From Balanoglossus misakiensis (taxonomy: Eukaryota > Hemichordata), in assembly GCA_040954595.2 (NCBI GenBank), contig CM082583.2:7998001-8062000 (forward strand): DNA of 64,000 bases, read 5' to 3'. The notes beneath the pieces were generated by a model. It did no database searches, was not told the DNA's origin, and saw only the letters and a list, made by a program, of their open reading frames with translations. The position numbers and the translations under genes were made by a program. Shown in pieces: positions 52,201-63,806 of this stretch (positions within the stretch are counted from its first letter, which is position 1; each line of letters starts with the position of its first letter).

Positions 52201-54730
52201 CAAGCTATAAATGTCCACAGTGAAATGTTACTAACCCACTTTGATGCATTGCGTAGCATCGTAACACTTGACATCAAATTTGCGTAATTCATTCAGCGCG
52301 GCCATTCAGCGAAATTCAATACAAGAATGTCTCTGACAGAGGATGGCTCACCTGTTTTCGTCTCCGTATGTCACGACGAAGCTCGACTAAAGGGGATCTA
52401 ACGCTCAGAACACTGACCGTGAAATGGATGGAACACAAACAAATTATTTACACCACACGGTGCGTACACCATTCAGACAACCACGACATTCAGTCAAGCG
52501 CACACCGGCCCCACAGTATTTTCTTAGCTGCGAAAGGTCCATGGCACAACACGCCTGTGTTTTCCGTTATACATGTTCCTTTTGGCTGCATACAAACGGC
52601 GGATTAAATGGATCGTGTCTCCGAATTCAACTTTTTTTCTAAAGATGACACGGAGTCACCTCCGTTCTACAGAACAAAAGACAGGAGCTGGTAATATTAT
52701 TTTAGGCCATGTGGACCTGCCTGTTTGCACTGTGTTACAAAAACACATTTGTTCTTTCGCCCTTTCCGACTTCCTAAATTCCCTTCCACTTTTTTTTTCT
52801 GTAGCTTCGATCTCACTGACATTACATTTTCTAGCAAACATTGACATTAGCAACAGCTCTTATCGCGCTATTTCATCGCGATAAAAATACTTAATACCAC
52901 TCCCGTCGTCTCCGCGATATTCAACCCAGAGATCAAAGATAATCGATTAGAGTAGTAATGGGGCCAGATATGAACAAGGTTGGTCATTAAAAATAAAGAA
53001 ATGTCCAGTAAATTATGCCGTGTCCGTGGATATCTCCTTTGAATCATTATAACTGATCCCCTCCGACAAATTTGTACGGAAAATCTATTTTCTCGATCGA
53101 CGGTATATTTCACCACGGTGCGATAAAATGCCCGAAATAAACTGCCGTGGTAGCACAATGGCCTTTGTGCGCAACTGATAAACCTACAATAAGAACCTAG
53201 CTCGCGAAATGTCCCCTTGGGTATACAGTATTCACTAAGATTTATAAATGTCGTCTCTATATCTTTTCACTTCTTATGTTCAGCCGGCCTATTCAGATGC
53301 CAGTCTGAAACGAACAGAGCCGTGTCGATTTCACCAACTCGCGTTTCGCCTCTGACGAATAGCGCAACCAGAGCGCTTTTAATAAACCAGGGCACTAATT
53401 ATTCCTCATCTGACGACTTCGTATAGGCGAGTACATTAATATTTATATCCCCCTAGCTGAAGCGCCAGGCACTTCTACAAATTGAATTATATCATTCTGG
53501 TTTTCCACGCGATAGATACTGGACCCTTTATTGCACCGGGGACAGCGGTGAAAGTAATGAGTCAAGAAACCCGTGATATTACTCACAATTGGGGGGGGGA
53601 GAAATAAATCCGAGCGGCCCGAATAATTTTACGTTCAGCAATCACATCAATCGGGTGCCATTTCATCCAATCTGCGCTGCAGCTTTATTAAGAGCCAACA
53701 AATTGATTAAGTCAAATGTTAAAGATAAAAGTGATATTAGAGCAACCTGTGCTCGTTCCGGGCAGAAATCGAGGCGTTTTCACTCCTGACCTAAAACTGC
53801 AATTTCATTTGCTGCTGTGTTTAATTTATTACCCGAGAAATTGAAAGTGGAACAGGTCACCCTTTGGGGGATTCTAATGCCAAGTTTATGTGGTGAGCCA
53901 CTGTAGTTTTTTCTCTTTGTCTGCGGGGTTATCTTGTTATGTTTTGATTACCACAGCTACTAATGGGATATTAATTGGGGGGAGGGGGGTATCAATTAAC
54001 ATAAAACGACCTGCACTTCTTGATCCCAGTCGGTAAAAGTGCAGATACACAAATTGCTCGCGTGGAATAAAATCAGCTTCCTTAACATCACTAACCGCGA
54101 CTCTGATTGCGGTAAACAACAGTAATTTAATAGAGGAAATTGCTCGGCAAGGCAGCAATTGCCCTCCGTAGCTGACGGGTGGGGGAAGGGCTTCGGGGAA
54201 AATGGCGCCTTTCGATCGGTGAGATTACATGTCAAGAACAATCGGCGAGGATTTTTTTAAAACGTGATGACACTTGATACGGACCCACTTAAAAGGAGGA
54301 ATCTGAGATCGATGCTTGTGTTGGAGAGAGTGCTTCAACAAACCTCAGTGCGTTTGTATAGACAGACATCGTATTCCCCTCCTATACAGTTTCCGTGGTT
54401 TCAAGCTTAAGTGAGAGGAATTAAAGAGCTCCCGAGGCTGTCTTTATCGAAATTTTGATTACAATTAAAATTCGCTTTCCAGGCGTAATTATCGATGCGT
54501 TTCCCCCGGTGTAGCGGGAATCTTAATTCAGGCAAGCGCTGATGGCCGGCCCGATAAACCGAGACATGCAACCACCACCAGCGTATATAGGTGCAGCGCC
54601 GATTAAACGCAATAGCGCATTTTAACACGAACAAGTGCATGGCTAGCGGGGATTACTCACCTTGATAAAGCGCCGTTAAGATCAAGAACGCTATTAGCAT
54701 CCCCTGGTGAAGTCGAATCGACGAAACCAT
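40080..54730 (-). CDS. Gene B: non-alpha (beta2/beta4-like) nicotinic acetylcholine receptor subunit, six coding exons, complete
   Basis: Joined coding exons (minus strand, 5' to 3'): 54661-54730, 48336-48475, 44916-44960, 42991-43100, 41203-42238, 40080-40229. They encode 516 residues. Visible: signal peptide (1-23), Cys-loop C155-C169 with 13 residues between, loop B Trp176, M1 about 245-269, M2 about 274-295 (Glu at -1' and 20', Leu at 9'), M3 about 305-330, a long acidic/basic cytoplasmic loop, an MA helix ending '[11 protein letters not shown]', and M4 about 473-500. Loop C reads '[11 protein letters not shown]', with no vicinal cysteines, and loop A has Phe where alpha subunits have Tyr ('VLFNNADG'). 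It is therefore a non-alpha subunit, by family knowledge the complementary or structural partner in heteropentamers. 'YLPSDCGEK', '[17 protein letters not shown]' and 'IYWLPPAIY' resemble vertebrate beta2/beta4. Partners and orthology are inferred. Confidence 0.95.
40230..41202 (-). other. Gene B intron 5
   Basis: 973-bp GT-AG intron with the CT-rich microsatellite close to its 5' end. Confidence 0.92.
41088..41168. repeat. CT-rich microsatellite beside the gene B exon 5 donor
   Basis: Interrupted (CTCT/CTAT)n tract, GA-rich on the coding strand, beginning about 34 nt downstream of the exon 5 donor in intron 5 of gene B. Confidence 0.9.
41203..42238 (-). CDS. Gene B exon 5: large exon from loop A to the cytoplasmic loop
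   Basis: 1036 nt without an intron, encoding 345 residues from '[19 protein letters not shown]' through the Cys-loop, loop C, M1, M2, M3 and most of the cytoplasmic loop to 'RNDDEFKT'. One large exon replaces what is four exons and part of a fifth in gene A. Its 5' two thirds are much richer in G+C, notably at third positions, than the surrounding introns. Acceptor is 'ttttcag'; donor is GTAAGA. The stretch between loop B and the 'SGEWDI' motif (loop F, '[17 protein letters not shown]') is longer than I recall for vertebrate beta2. Confidence 0.97.
42239..42990 (-). other. Gene B intron 4
   Basis: 752-bp GT-AG intron. Nothing recognised inside. Confidence 0.92.
42991..43100 (-). CDS. Gene B exon 4: loop D and beta-strand region
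   Basis: 110 nt encoding '[20 protein letters not shown]' through '[13 protein letters not shown]' plus two bases. The loop D tryptophan is the second residue. Donor is GTATGT and acceptor 'ttacag'. The trailing AA plus the first base of exon 5 makes an Asn codon. Confidence 0.96.
43101..44915 (-). other. Gene B intron 3
   Basis: 1815-bp GT-AG intron. Nothing recognised inside. Confidence 0.92.
44916..44960 (-). CDS. Gene B exon 3: 45-nt microexon
   Basis: 45 nt encoding [15 protein letters not shown], the conserved nAChR exon-3 motif. Both ends are at codon boundaries, between acceptor 'tgacag' and donor GTAAGT. Confidence 0.96.
44961..48335 (-). other. Gene B intron 2
   Basis: 3375-bp GT-AG intron with three CRE octamers within 350 bp (46318, 46488, 46659). 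Confidence 0.92.
48336..48475 (-). CDS. Gene B exon 2: N-terminal helix and first beta strand
   Basis: 140 nt encoding '(V)[19 protein letters not shown]' and '[20 protein letters not shown]' to 'QLINV'. It matches the nAChR N-terminal pattern 'E-RLF--LF--YN-LIRPV'. Acceptor is 'tttactag'. An in-frame AG nine bases downstream ('tcttcag') could be used instead and would remove three residues. Donor is GTGAGT. Confidence 0.95.
48476..54660 (-). other. Gene B intron 1
   Basis: 6185-bp GT-AG intron. It contains several G/C homopolymers (49068, 49269, 50066, 50702, 53590) and a small GA-rich hairpin (49772-49791). No gene recognised. Confidence 0.78.
54661..54730 (-). CDS. Gene B exon 1: start codon and signal peptide
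   Basis: 70 nt encoding '[20 protein letters not shown]' and 'LYQ' plus one base. It has a positively charged N-region and a strong hydrophobic core. ATG at 54730 has G at -3 and +4. Donor is GTGAGT (54660-54655). The phase joins to exon 2 to form a Val codon. Evidence is the signal-peptide shape, the donor and the matching phase. Confidence 0.8.
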
Positions 54731-55733
54731 GCCGCTGTTCTGTTCTCGTGTCTCCAGTTTGGGTTCGTGGAACGAGAAATCGAACCGACGTCGAAAAAAG
54801 TGCAGTCTGCGGCGGATATAGAAGAAAAATCTGTATTGTGAAATGCAAACAACGGCGGGATTAGTTTGGGTATTGTGATGAAATGAAAACCACTGTTCGT
54901 CTCCCCATTCACAGCATCAGTGGACTGAGTGCAGTGAAAAAAATAAATAATAAACCAATGTTTACATATGCAAAAGAGTTTCATTTGTGTCAGGTTGGCA
55001 TACAGTCATACTCCCATATACTATATGCACAGTCATCGTGCGCGTATACACATCCTTGCATTGTCCGACCTTCCGGCCAAAATAATACGAGCACCCGAAG
55101 AGCGCGCCCTCCCCGGGACCAAGACGCGCGGCCATTTTGTCTCATCTCCGACCAGCGACATGGCAGACCTGTCGAGTAATGACGACATGGGTTCATCGGC
55201 ACCATTCGCTATACAATGTCGCTTTTACATCAATTGCAAACCGATTTTTTTTACTGAATTGAAAACGGGACCACGTAATGCGCACGCCCACACTATTGTC
55301 GTCCTTTCAAAATTGACACAAAATATCTCCGCTGTTTCCGTTTAGATTCGTCACTAATTTCATAGAAATCTCCCGAGCCACGCTTACTGTGATTTTTCTT
55401 GACAGCAAGGGCTCTGGGAATTGAGAAATTGATTTTTTTTCTTGAGAACGATGCGTGGATTACTCAATCTTGTATGAAATGATTCGCGTCGAGGAGAAAA
55501 CCGCTACTGCTTGAGAGAAAATCGACGTCACGAACGATCTCTCAAACAAGACTTCCCGGTCCCCGAGCCTGGTGGTGTGTCCGACCATGGGAAACACTGT
55601 CAAGGACATGTGACTGTGTTCAGTGTTAACACAAAGTAAACAAGCTGGTTTTGTTTCACGTACACGGGTCAAGCTTGACAGCTGGGAATGCGAGGTGGTG
55701 GGCAACAAGCAATTAGCGAGTGTCAGTTTATAC

Positions 55734-55925
55734 TTACAGCCGAAATTATGAAAGGTCGCCGATTCAATATGTGATCTAGACGTCCTGTGTGCACTGAACA
55801 CACGATGTGTTTATCTAACACAAACAACAGAACCTCTCATAAAAGAGATGCGGTATCATTAGACTAATTACAGATGGTAGTCTGGAAACACGCTCCCCCT
55901 CAGAGAGAGTTGTTTACTTGGGTAC
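55734..55925. repeat. Left arm of a perfect 192-bp inverted repeat
   Basis: The reverse complement of this 192-bp segment is identical, base for base, to 55972-56163. The arm starts at 'ttacagccgaaa' and ends at 'cttgggtac'. No flanking target-site duplication was evident. Confidence 0.97.
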
Positions 55926-55971
55926 GATGTCAAAGTTTAATCTCAAAGTGTATACGCTTTATGTTGAGAGT

Positions 55972-56163
55972 GTACCCAAGTAAACAACTCTCTCTGAGGG
56001 GGAGCGTGTTTCCAGACTACCATCTGTAATTAGTCTAATGATACCGCATCTCTTTTATGAGAGGTTCTGTTGTTTGTGTTAGATAAACACATCGTGTGTT
56101 CAGTGCACACAGGACGTCTAGATCACATATTGAATCGGCGACCTTTCATAATTTCGGCTGTAA
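55972..56163. repeat. Right arm of the perfect 192-bp inverted repeat
   Basis: Starts 'gtacccaag' and ends 'tttcggctgtaa'. A 46-bp AT-rich spacer (55926-55971) separates it from the left arm. Base identity stops sharply at both ends. Confidence 0.97.
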
Positions 56164-59100
56164 CAGTAAAAGACAATCACCAACACTTTCACTTGTCAGA
56201 AACTTATTTGCATAAGAAAAAAACACTCATACAAAAAATAAACTTCTTAAGACGTCTCGAATATTTACGCGTTTGAAATGTGGTGCCGTTTTTTGTCGCT
56301 GTTAGTTTCTAGTAATCTAACTATAAAAATCAGTGGTATTTATTTTACCCTCCATTCACACAAATACTGTCCCCTCAAAACATGCGACGTACTGAAACCA
56401 ATACTGGAAGAATTGTCACTGTGGTTTGTTAGTTGTAGTCGCGTTACCCGTCGTTGTGCTTTGCAATGCGCGGTATTTCTAGTGAATCTCCACCAACAAA
56501 GGCAAACGCTTTTAAACGTCATGAAGAAGTTAACGGAGAAATTGATGACGTATCCAGTAACCGCGGACAGGATTTCGTTTCAAGCGAGGCCCTTTTCCCC
56601 GACGATCGTTTCGAGTCGGTGGCGATGATGATGGAACGGTTGGCTAAATCACTTTGACTCCGCGAGTAACGGAGTAGAAGCGAACTCCAGTTTGATTACA
56701 TCGTCCATTTTGAGATCACGGGGACTTCGTGCTCCGTATTTCGTGACGTTGCATAGTAATTGGCTGTGCTTTTTTATATAAATGCGACCTTGTTTGGAGG
56801 GAGTACGTTTAACATCTCGCGCAATGACAGCAGATTCGCGCATTCTGTTGAGTCTGAATAGATTCGGACTTGTTATGACAAATTACAGCGATGTAGTATC
56901 GCGGTAACAAGCTCCAGCGACATATCATCTGTTTACCAAAGAAGAACCACTCTGCCCGGCACTGTGACTGTGAAGTGTTAACCTCTTGTACTGAGACGTA
57001 GGTTGTCGGTTTCACATCACCAGTTCGCGGCCTGAACTGTAAACAATTGGCACGTGCCAAATTTCAGCGGAATTAGCCAGGTATACATACGCCTGTGTCG
57101 CTTATGAAGTGACGCCAGTTTGATAATTAACGTCATCGTCTGCAGAGAAATCATTCGGATGAAATAAACACACGTCTGATTTAACACTGTTGATATTTCA
57201 TTGTATATTATAGTTTTATATACTTCGTCTGCGAATATCAAATATTAGCGACCTGTCTTCAAAAAATATAAAGAAATAATTTTACCTTTAGTCAGACCAA
57301 ATAGTGCCTTGGTAGACCCTTTCTTTATGTTGGATATTGGTATTCCGTACAAAGTTCCACTGCAGTGCCCAGTAGTTTGTTATTCTTCCACTCAGATGTT
57401 TCCCAAACGACCGCGTTGTCTTCTTTTATAGCGGAGAAGATATTAAAGTTGATACTGGGAGATCTCTCTTTATGCGGTGTTATTTGTGGGCGCACTAGCC
57501 TCAGTAATGTTTGGTATTTCGAGGAAGGATGTCCGCGCACACCGCGATGTTTAAGCAGTAGTCATGTACAACACTTAGCACATCCCGGTATCGAGTGGCA
57601 GATGTCGTTTCTAGGTGAAAAAAGGGGGGAGACAGAATTAGAGGTACACTTCTCACTGGTGAGCGATCCCCGGTCAGCGAAAGCCGATACAATGGTTAGT
57701 TACATCACAGTGGTGAGCGAAGAGTAAAGCTTAATTGATTGTCTGCTTTGGCGCAGTCTTGGAGACGCAGTCACCCCGAGCTCGGTCTGTGCAGCGCACT
57801 ATCCTCTTGATGATGTGAAACTCAACACCAGTTCACATGCGGAGGACCCAGTCGTGATTTCACATCGCGTGTATCCCTTACCGTCGCGTAGGCAGACCCG
57901 GGGCACCCGGTGACCGTTTCCCGCTGGTAACACTCTACACGCAACTGTGTATATGTGTGTTGCGCGCGTCATAATCATATTCGGCGGCGGCTGCCTCGTT
58001 TTCAAACATTCGTATCACTTTTCAGAAACCTTCAGATTTGTTCACCTTCTGGCGGTAAAACGCTCAACATATTCATTATCACAATTTGTGTAGTCCTGAG
58101 CGGTCCGTGTTTTTATTACTAAGTGAATAGGCGGCGGTTTTGAAGGCATGCGGTCACATATGCAAATTTAACCACTGTTACCATGGAAAATTCAAATATG
58201 GCCAATCAGAGATTTCAATGTGTGGCACACGCGAAAAAGTGCGCCCCACATGGTCATTCTAACACTTAGACACGCCATTTGACCATATATAGGCATATGT
58301 AAATTAGAGGTGAACGTGTACTCCAGGGTTATGAAATCGGCCAAATAACCGACGGCTTTTCTGGACATGGTCACATCGAATGTCAAAAGTTTTGAGACAT
58401 TTTCTGAACTCATTGCAACCAATCAAAGCGTAATGGGAAATTGAAGATCACCAGTATTTTGGCATAACTAAGGAGACAATCGGGGAACACAATTCAAACT
58501 CGCAAAAGGTGTAATATGCGAATCAGAAAACAGCGTATTTATTTCTTCCTGGCTTAAGAGAATACGTGACGAGAACCCGAAGTCAATGCACGCAACCAAC
58601 AGTCGTTGATTAAAAATCTCCCGCACTCAGTAACATTCAGTGCGCGTCCAGATTGGTACATAAGTGGGGAAAACCATTTAAAATCCGTCATGATATACCC
58701 TGGAATTGGTATTTTTTAAATGAAGGAATTATTTGAACCTCGAACGTTACATCGCCTCCCGAATTGTCCAGCAGCTGGGAGTTACAACGATCAATCTGTA
58801 TCCGAATCGGAAATTTACAATTCTGGTACAAATAAAAATTTAGTCATAGAAGCCTATGTGCGGTGGAAGGACTTTATTCCTCATATCATGGACTGGGTTG
58901 TTTCAATGATTGACAGGATATTAGCATCCAATCACCATTAACCGTTTTGCCGCTAGCGATATCACTTCCTCAACGGCAATTTCACTAATATTAAAGTGTG
59001 GACTGCGACATTCCGCGATCGCGTCTCGTTTTCTTCTCGGCGTGCTAATTACAAGTTTGAGCGACGCAAGGACAGAAATTCATGGTGGCAAGACGCGTGA

Positions 59101-59436
59101 AGGTCGTTTTCTTCTTGGTGTCACGCCGAAACGCGAGGACGATAGGCCTAATAACTCCCCACGAAGTTCACTCGGAGTGCAGTGCAGTGCGTTTGTTTAG
59201 ATCGTGAGGTTTCTGTATACAAAAAGTGTCTTCCTGCGATAATGAACGCGGTGGGAGAAAGTGAGCGCGGAGGGTCAAGGTGGCTACCTGCTGTTCAAGT
59301 TCGACACGTACGGAGTGAAAGTTAAAAAGCACACTCAGCTACACGTAGTATACAGCGACCCCCCGCAAGTCAGGGGTCAGCTCTGCAACACAATAGCGAC
59401 AGCCGGGCACGCGCGGAGGACGGATCCCGAGGGACG

Positions 59437-59472
59437 GGGCATGCAGACAACGAGGGGCATGCAGACAACGAG
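59437..59472. repeat. 18-bp perfect tandem duplication
   Basis: gggcatgcagacaacgag occurs twice back to back (59437-59454 and 59455-59472), and a partial third unit follows. No gene was recognised around it. Confidence 0.95.
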
Positions 59473-60030
59473 GGCCATGGGACGCGTAGAGAATGGTGAA
59501 GCTAGCACGTAGTTACAATTTAGGAAGATGGCCGGCAAGACAAGATTTAAGCTGAAACGAAAGGGCGGATATAAGGCGAATGGGATTGATTGACAGATAC
59601 AGATCAACAGTACGACACAGATACATGTAGATGGAAGACAAGATAGAAGAGTCGTCGTCTGTCATTGACAACCATGCATCGAAACTTATCGCTAATCACA
59701 GCAAATTACCCAATTGTTCATTGACATCATCCAATTTCGCGTACATGCCCCCCACGAGAAAAAAATCCGTGCTAATTCTGCTTTATCACAACAAGAGGTC
59801 GTCGCGCGCCAATTTCTTTCGGTTTTTAGTATTGTCGCAACCGAAATTGATATCGCTCGTGTCTGCCCCGCATCAAAGAACACGGCCACGTGGTGGTAAT
59901 AGAAAAAAAACAATAAATTAGCTGGCAGTGATTCGGCCATCACCTCTTCTCAGGGCCGTGATATTGAGAAGTTCATGACCCACTGGCGCGTGGCAACATT
60001 CTTTCTAATTTAACGGCAAAAGGCATCTTG

Positions 60031-60046
60031 AAAAAAAAAAAAAAAA
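60031..60046. repeat. Poly-A run
   Basis: Sixteen consecutive A residues in the gene-free right end. No retroposed body was recognised to its left. Confidence 0.85.
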
Positions 60047-63000
60047 CAGACGCACCAAAGCTGCAAGCGTGTGATTGATTGCACCTAGATTTTTTTATTT
60101 CTTTATTTAATTTTCTCTTTTGGCCACGGCTTACTCAGAGTTATTTTTACTCCCGGCATAAAAGGAATAGTTCATGCTACCTTTAATGCTCCCTGGCATT
60201 ATTCGCATTGATGCAGAGTAACTTTTGCCCGCGGGCGGTATATATGATATAATTCCTGTAATGTTTTCTGAATGTGTGAATATGTGCTATTAATAAATGT
60301 ATTATCGCGTTGTATTTTATCGATTAGGCTCGCTCGTGCGGAAAACCTCGATGGGGGCTGGTGTCGTAGAGATGTCTTTCTGTCTGTCTGTCAGTCTGTA
60401 ACTTCCGGTACGACACTAAATTTTGGTCGCACTATTAATTTTTTTATACAGGTGCGATATATGCTCAAACATACACGATGTAGTCACGTGATTTAGGGGT
60501 CAGTAATTGATGAGAGTAAATGGATGGGCCGGATAACATTTGGAGAATGTCCGACACGTTAAAACATGACCCTGTCCAAATGTAGCTCGGCGAAAATTTG
60601 ACCATTTCCATGGCCATTGCATTGCTTAATAATGCCCATGGCCTTGTTAATGTTCAAATTAATCCTTAGACGTTTAATAGAAGATGGTCAAGGATTCGTT
60701 CAAGCAAAGGATTTCATGTAAGCATCATAGTACATGTTCAACATTTTGGGTTGGGAAACTTGATTTTGAAGGAGTTTAGTGAATACGACGCCAAAAGGAT
60801 ACTAAAGTTATCTTTTGATAACGATGGTAATGTGATATACACATGGAATACTTTTTGCTTGAATATAAAATCATGAAATATATGCAAAAGGTCCCTGGCC
60901 ATGGGATTTTTTAAGAATGGTTTTACAAACACAGTTATACGTACGTGCTTAGGATCACAGACTTTGAATGAGCGCTGAATAAATCGTAGTCTCCCTTGGG
61001 TGCATGGAGGTGTTGACTGTTTATTACACACGATGTTGCACATTTGACACTGAAATTTAAAAAAAAATGATAAAAAGCTTAGATTGCAGGATTTTCTTCA
61101 GTAGAATACACACCTGAAAGTCTAAAACATTTTAGAACAAATTAGCATTTTTATTAATTTTGCCGACAGGGCAGACGAATTTTGATTTGATCTGTCCCCT
61201 GATAATATAACGGTGTAAGGGAGCGTTAAGCAATGAAGGCGCCGTCGACGGGAGAAATTCAAAGGAGGGTCACGTTTTTTCAACTTTAGGGGTGCATTTT
61301 ACTGTTGTAGGTTGAAAGATTGAATTTCCTTCAAAATATTACGGGCTGTAGGCCTAAGTGAAGGATTTATGTCGATGTTCTATACAGTAGAGGCAAGAAT
61401 TGACACTAAATGTTCATTTGCCCACTTTCAGACCCTGTCCAATTATTGTCAATTTTGTTTTCAAATTTGTTATTTCACATTTTAAAAATGCCTTTGCAAG
61501 TTGGACTGCACGGTATGCATTAAAGATTGTATTAGAACAACGCGAAAATCGCGAGGCGTATTGCCTTTGCAAAATAACCAATTGCTCGCTATCGAATATC
61601 AAATAGTCGACATATGATATGCATCAATCTCAGTGGACTTTATACAGTACTAATTTCTTTTTAAAAGGGACGGTTTTTAAAGGACAATAAGCAGCAGTCA
61701 AATTGTATCATATAAACATATTAATCTGTACACCATCAGACTTTGAAGCAGAGGTGGGACTGCCGACGGAGGTGACCCAGCCCCTATGTTTCAGATACTA
61801 TCAGTCAGCGGCAAACGGTATCGATCAAAAGAAAATAAAAGCATTTAACCCCTTGCACCATGCGATCGCCGTGAGACGTGATAATTTCTCTGTCCAGACG
61901 GCGGTCGGTAATACGAATGCCCGTATCCGACAGACACGCCGAGTCAACTTAATTTCATGAAAACCGTTCGGCCGTGTTTGAAGCGACATGGATTCCACCC
62001 TTCAATAACACAGAGGTCACGAACGAAAACTTTCCTACCAACTTTGATATCTTCAGACCGTAAGCGGATCTGAATGCGTTAAGTGGACAGACTCGGGTTT
62101 ACATTGCGTTCTACTTGTTCCGTCTTTGTTACAGTGGGCGAGAAGGATTTCCCTTGGGAGTCACTACTGTTCATCTTGTACTTTCTTAAGGGTCAGGATT
62201 TGTGGCATACCTGCGCACTGACGCGCGGCTAGAGAATGGCGAGGCGAGTTTGCGCGTGAATGGTTTGCTATGATCGGTCGAGGAGCACGAGTGACGGCGA
62301 AGACGAGTTCGCAGCGTTCGTTGACTCCTTGGTGGCGAAGTATGCACACGGCTCCCAGAACGTAAACACATTAGTAACTGTGTTTGATGGACACGGCAGG
62401 AACCGCGTGCGACAGACAACGCCCAGCGCGCTTGTTTCCAGTGGAAAAGATCGAGCTCGCTCGGGATCCATCCTTTATAAAGACCACTTTGCCCTCACAC
62501 CGACTCGTTTTGCTGTTAAAGTTGCTATTAAGTGAAGATGACTTAAAATGAATGAGAGGAGTGGGAAGACACGATGAAGGACTGGACAAGTGGTGTCCGT
62601 GAAGGATCGACCTGTCACAGTTTGAATTCAAAGAATTCCCGCAACGAAACGGTGTGGTATCAAATAGCACATGTCAAATTAATAATGGAGACGTATTTTG
62701 TCATTGACAAATAAACAAACGTGTTGTATGGAGGCGCATGTTACCTTAAGAATTTGAAAAAAAAAAGTGACAGATTCGCGGCCTGAATATCAGAGAGCGC
62801 AACACGTACCTGTGTAACGTATTTTAATCAATATAAAAAGCAATGTGCGCTTTTGAACCGTTCGCTGCGGATGCTTCAATTCCGCTCTGTGAGTACGACG
62901 TGAATTAATTTTGCTCTCTTGTAGGGCGATTTATCAAGCGTGTTGTTCATTTATCGAATTTCTTGTTCTGGTATTTTTTCATTAATTGAGCCGGCGCAGA

Positions 63001-63806
63001 TATTACCAACCACGCGGAGCAGATATTACGTGATGCCAAAATAAAGTCCCGATGCGATCACACACGACAGATACAGTTGTACTATTGAACAGTGATAGAG
63101 GCATGCGCAGTCTCGACACCGTCTCGTCTGCAATACCAATATGCCAGCATCTATACCGGAGTTCTCGTCATCTCCATAGATTTTATTTGTGATGAACACA
63201 CTGCACCCACTGTACTGAACATAATCACTGTCGACTCAGTCATTTATGAGTAATCATGATGATCATCTTATATTTCTGATAAAAGCTTCATGTTTAGCCA
63301 AACTATTCGATTTCTCACCGGGGTTACCAGATTACACGGCACATCTCTTATGATTTATTTAAGTCCCAGGGATTAAAATTTTCTAATTTCCGCGATATAT
63401 CTGATACTCACACGGTTCCCACTGTGTTGAAATTAATTGAAAATTCCCCGAAATTACCAAGCTCCTTATGTTTCCCAGGAAATATAAATCTTAAGTAATT
63501 TTTAATGAAAAAAATATTATCCCGTTGTGTTTGTTTACGGTGAGGCGGGAAGATAAAATTGTCGTCTGGGATTTATGCACGCGCCATTTTTTTTTCAATT
63601 CGGGTTATTGACAAGTGCAAATATAACTATACAGAAAATATAGAAATGGAGCGAATAATTAAATTTAATGTCAACGCCCTGTGTTAGGCCTAAATAAGCT
63701 TACGCATGATAAAAATGTAATTTCTGTTTAATAAATGTATTTCTCTCAGCCCGCCAACTTTAACAAGTGGCTTTCGTATCGCAGTGTGTATCAATCAATA
63801 CGAGTA

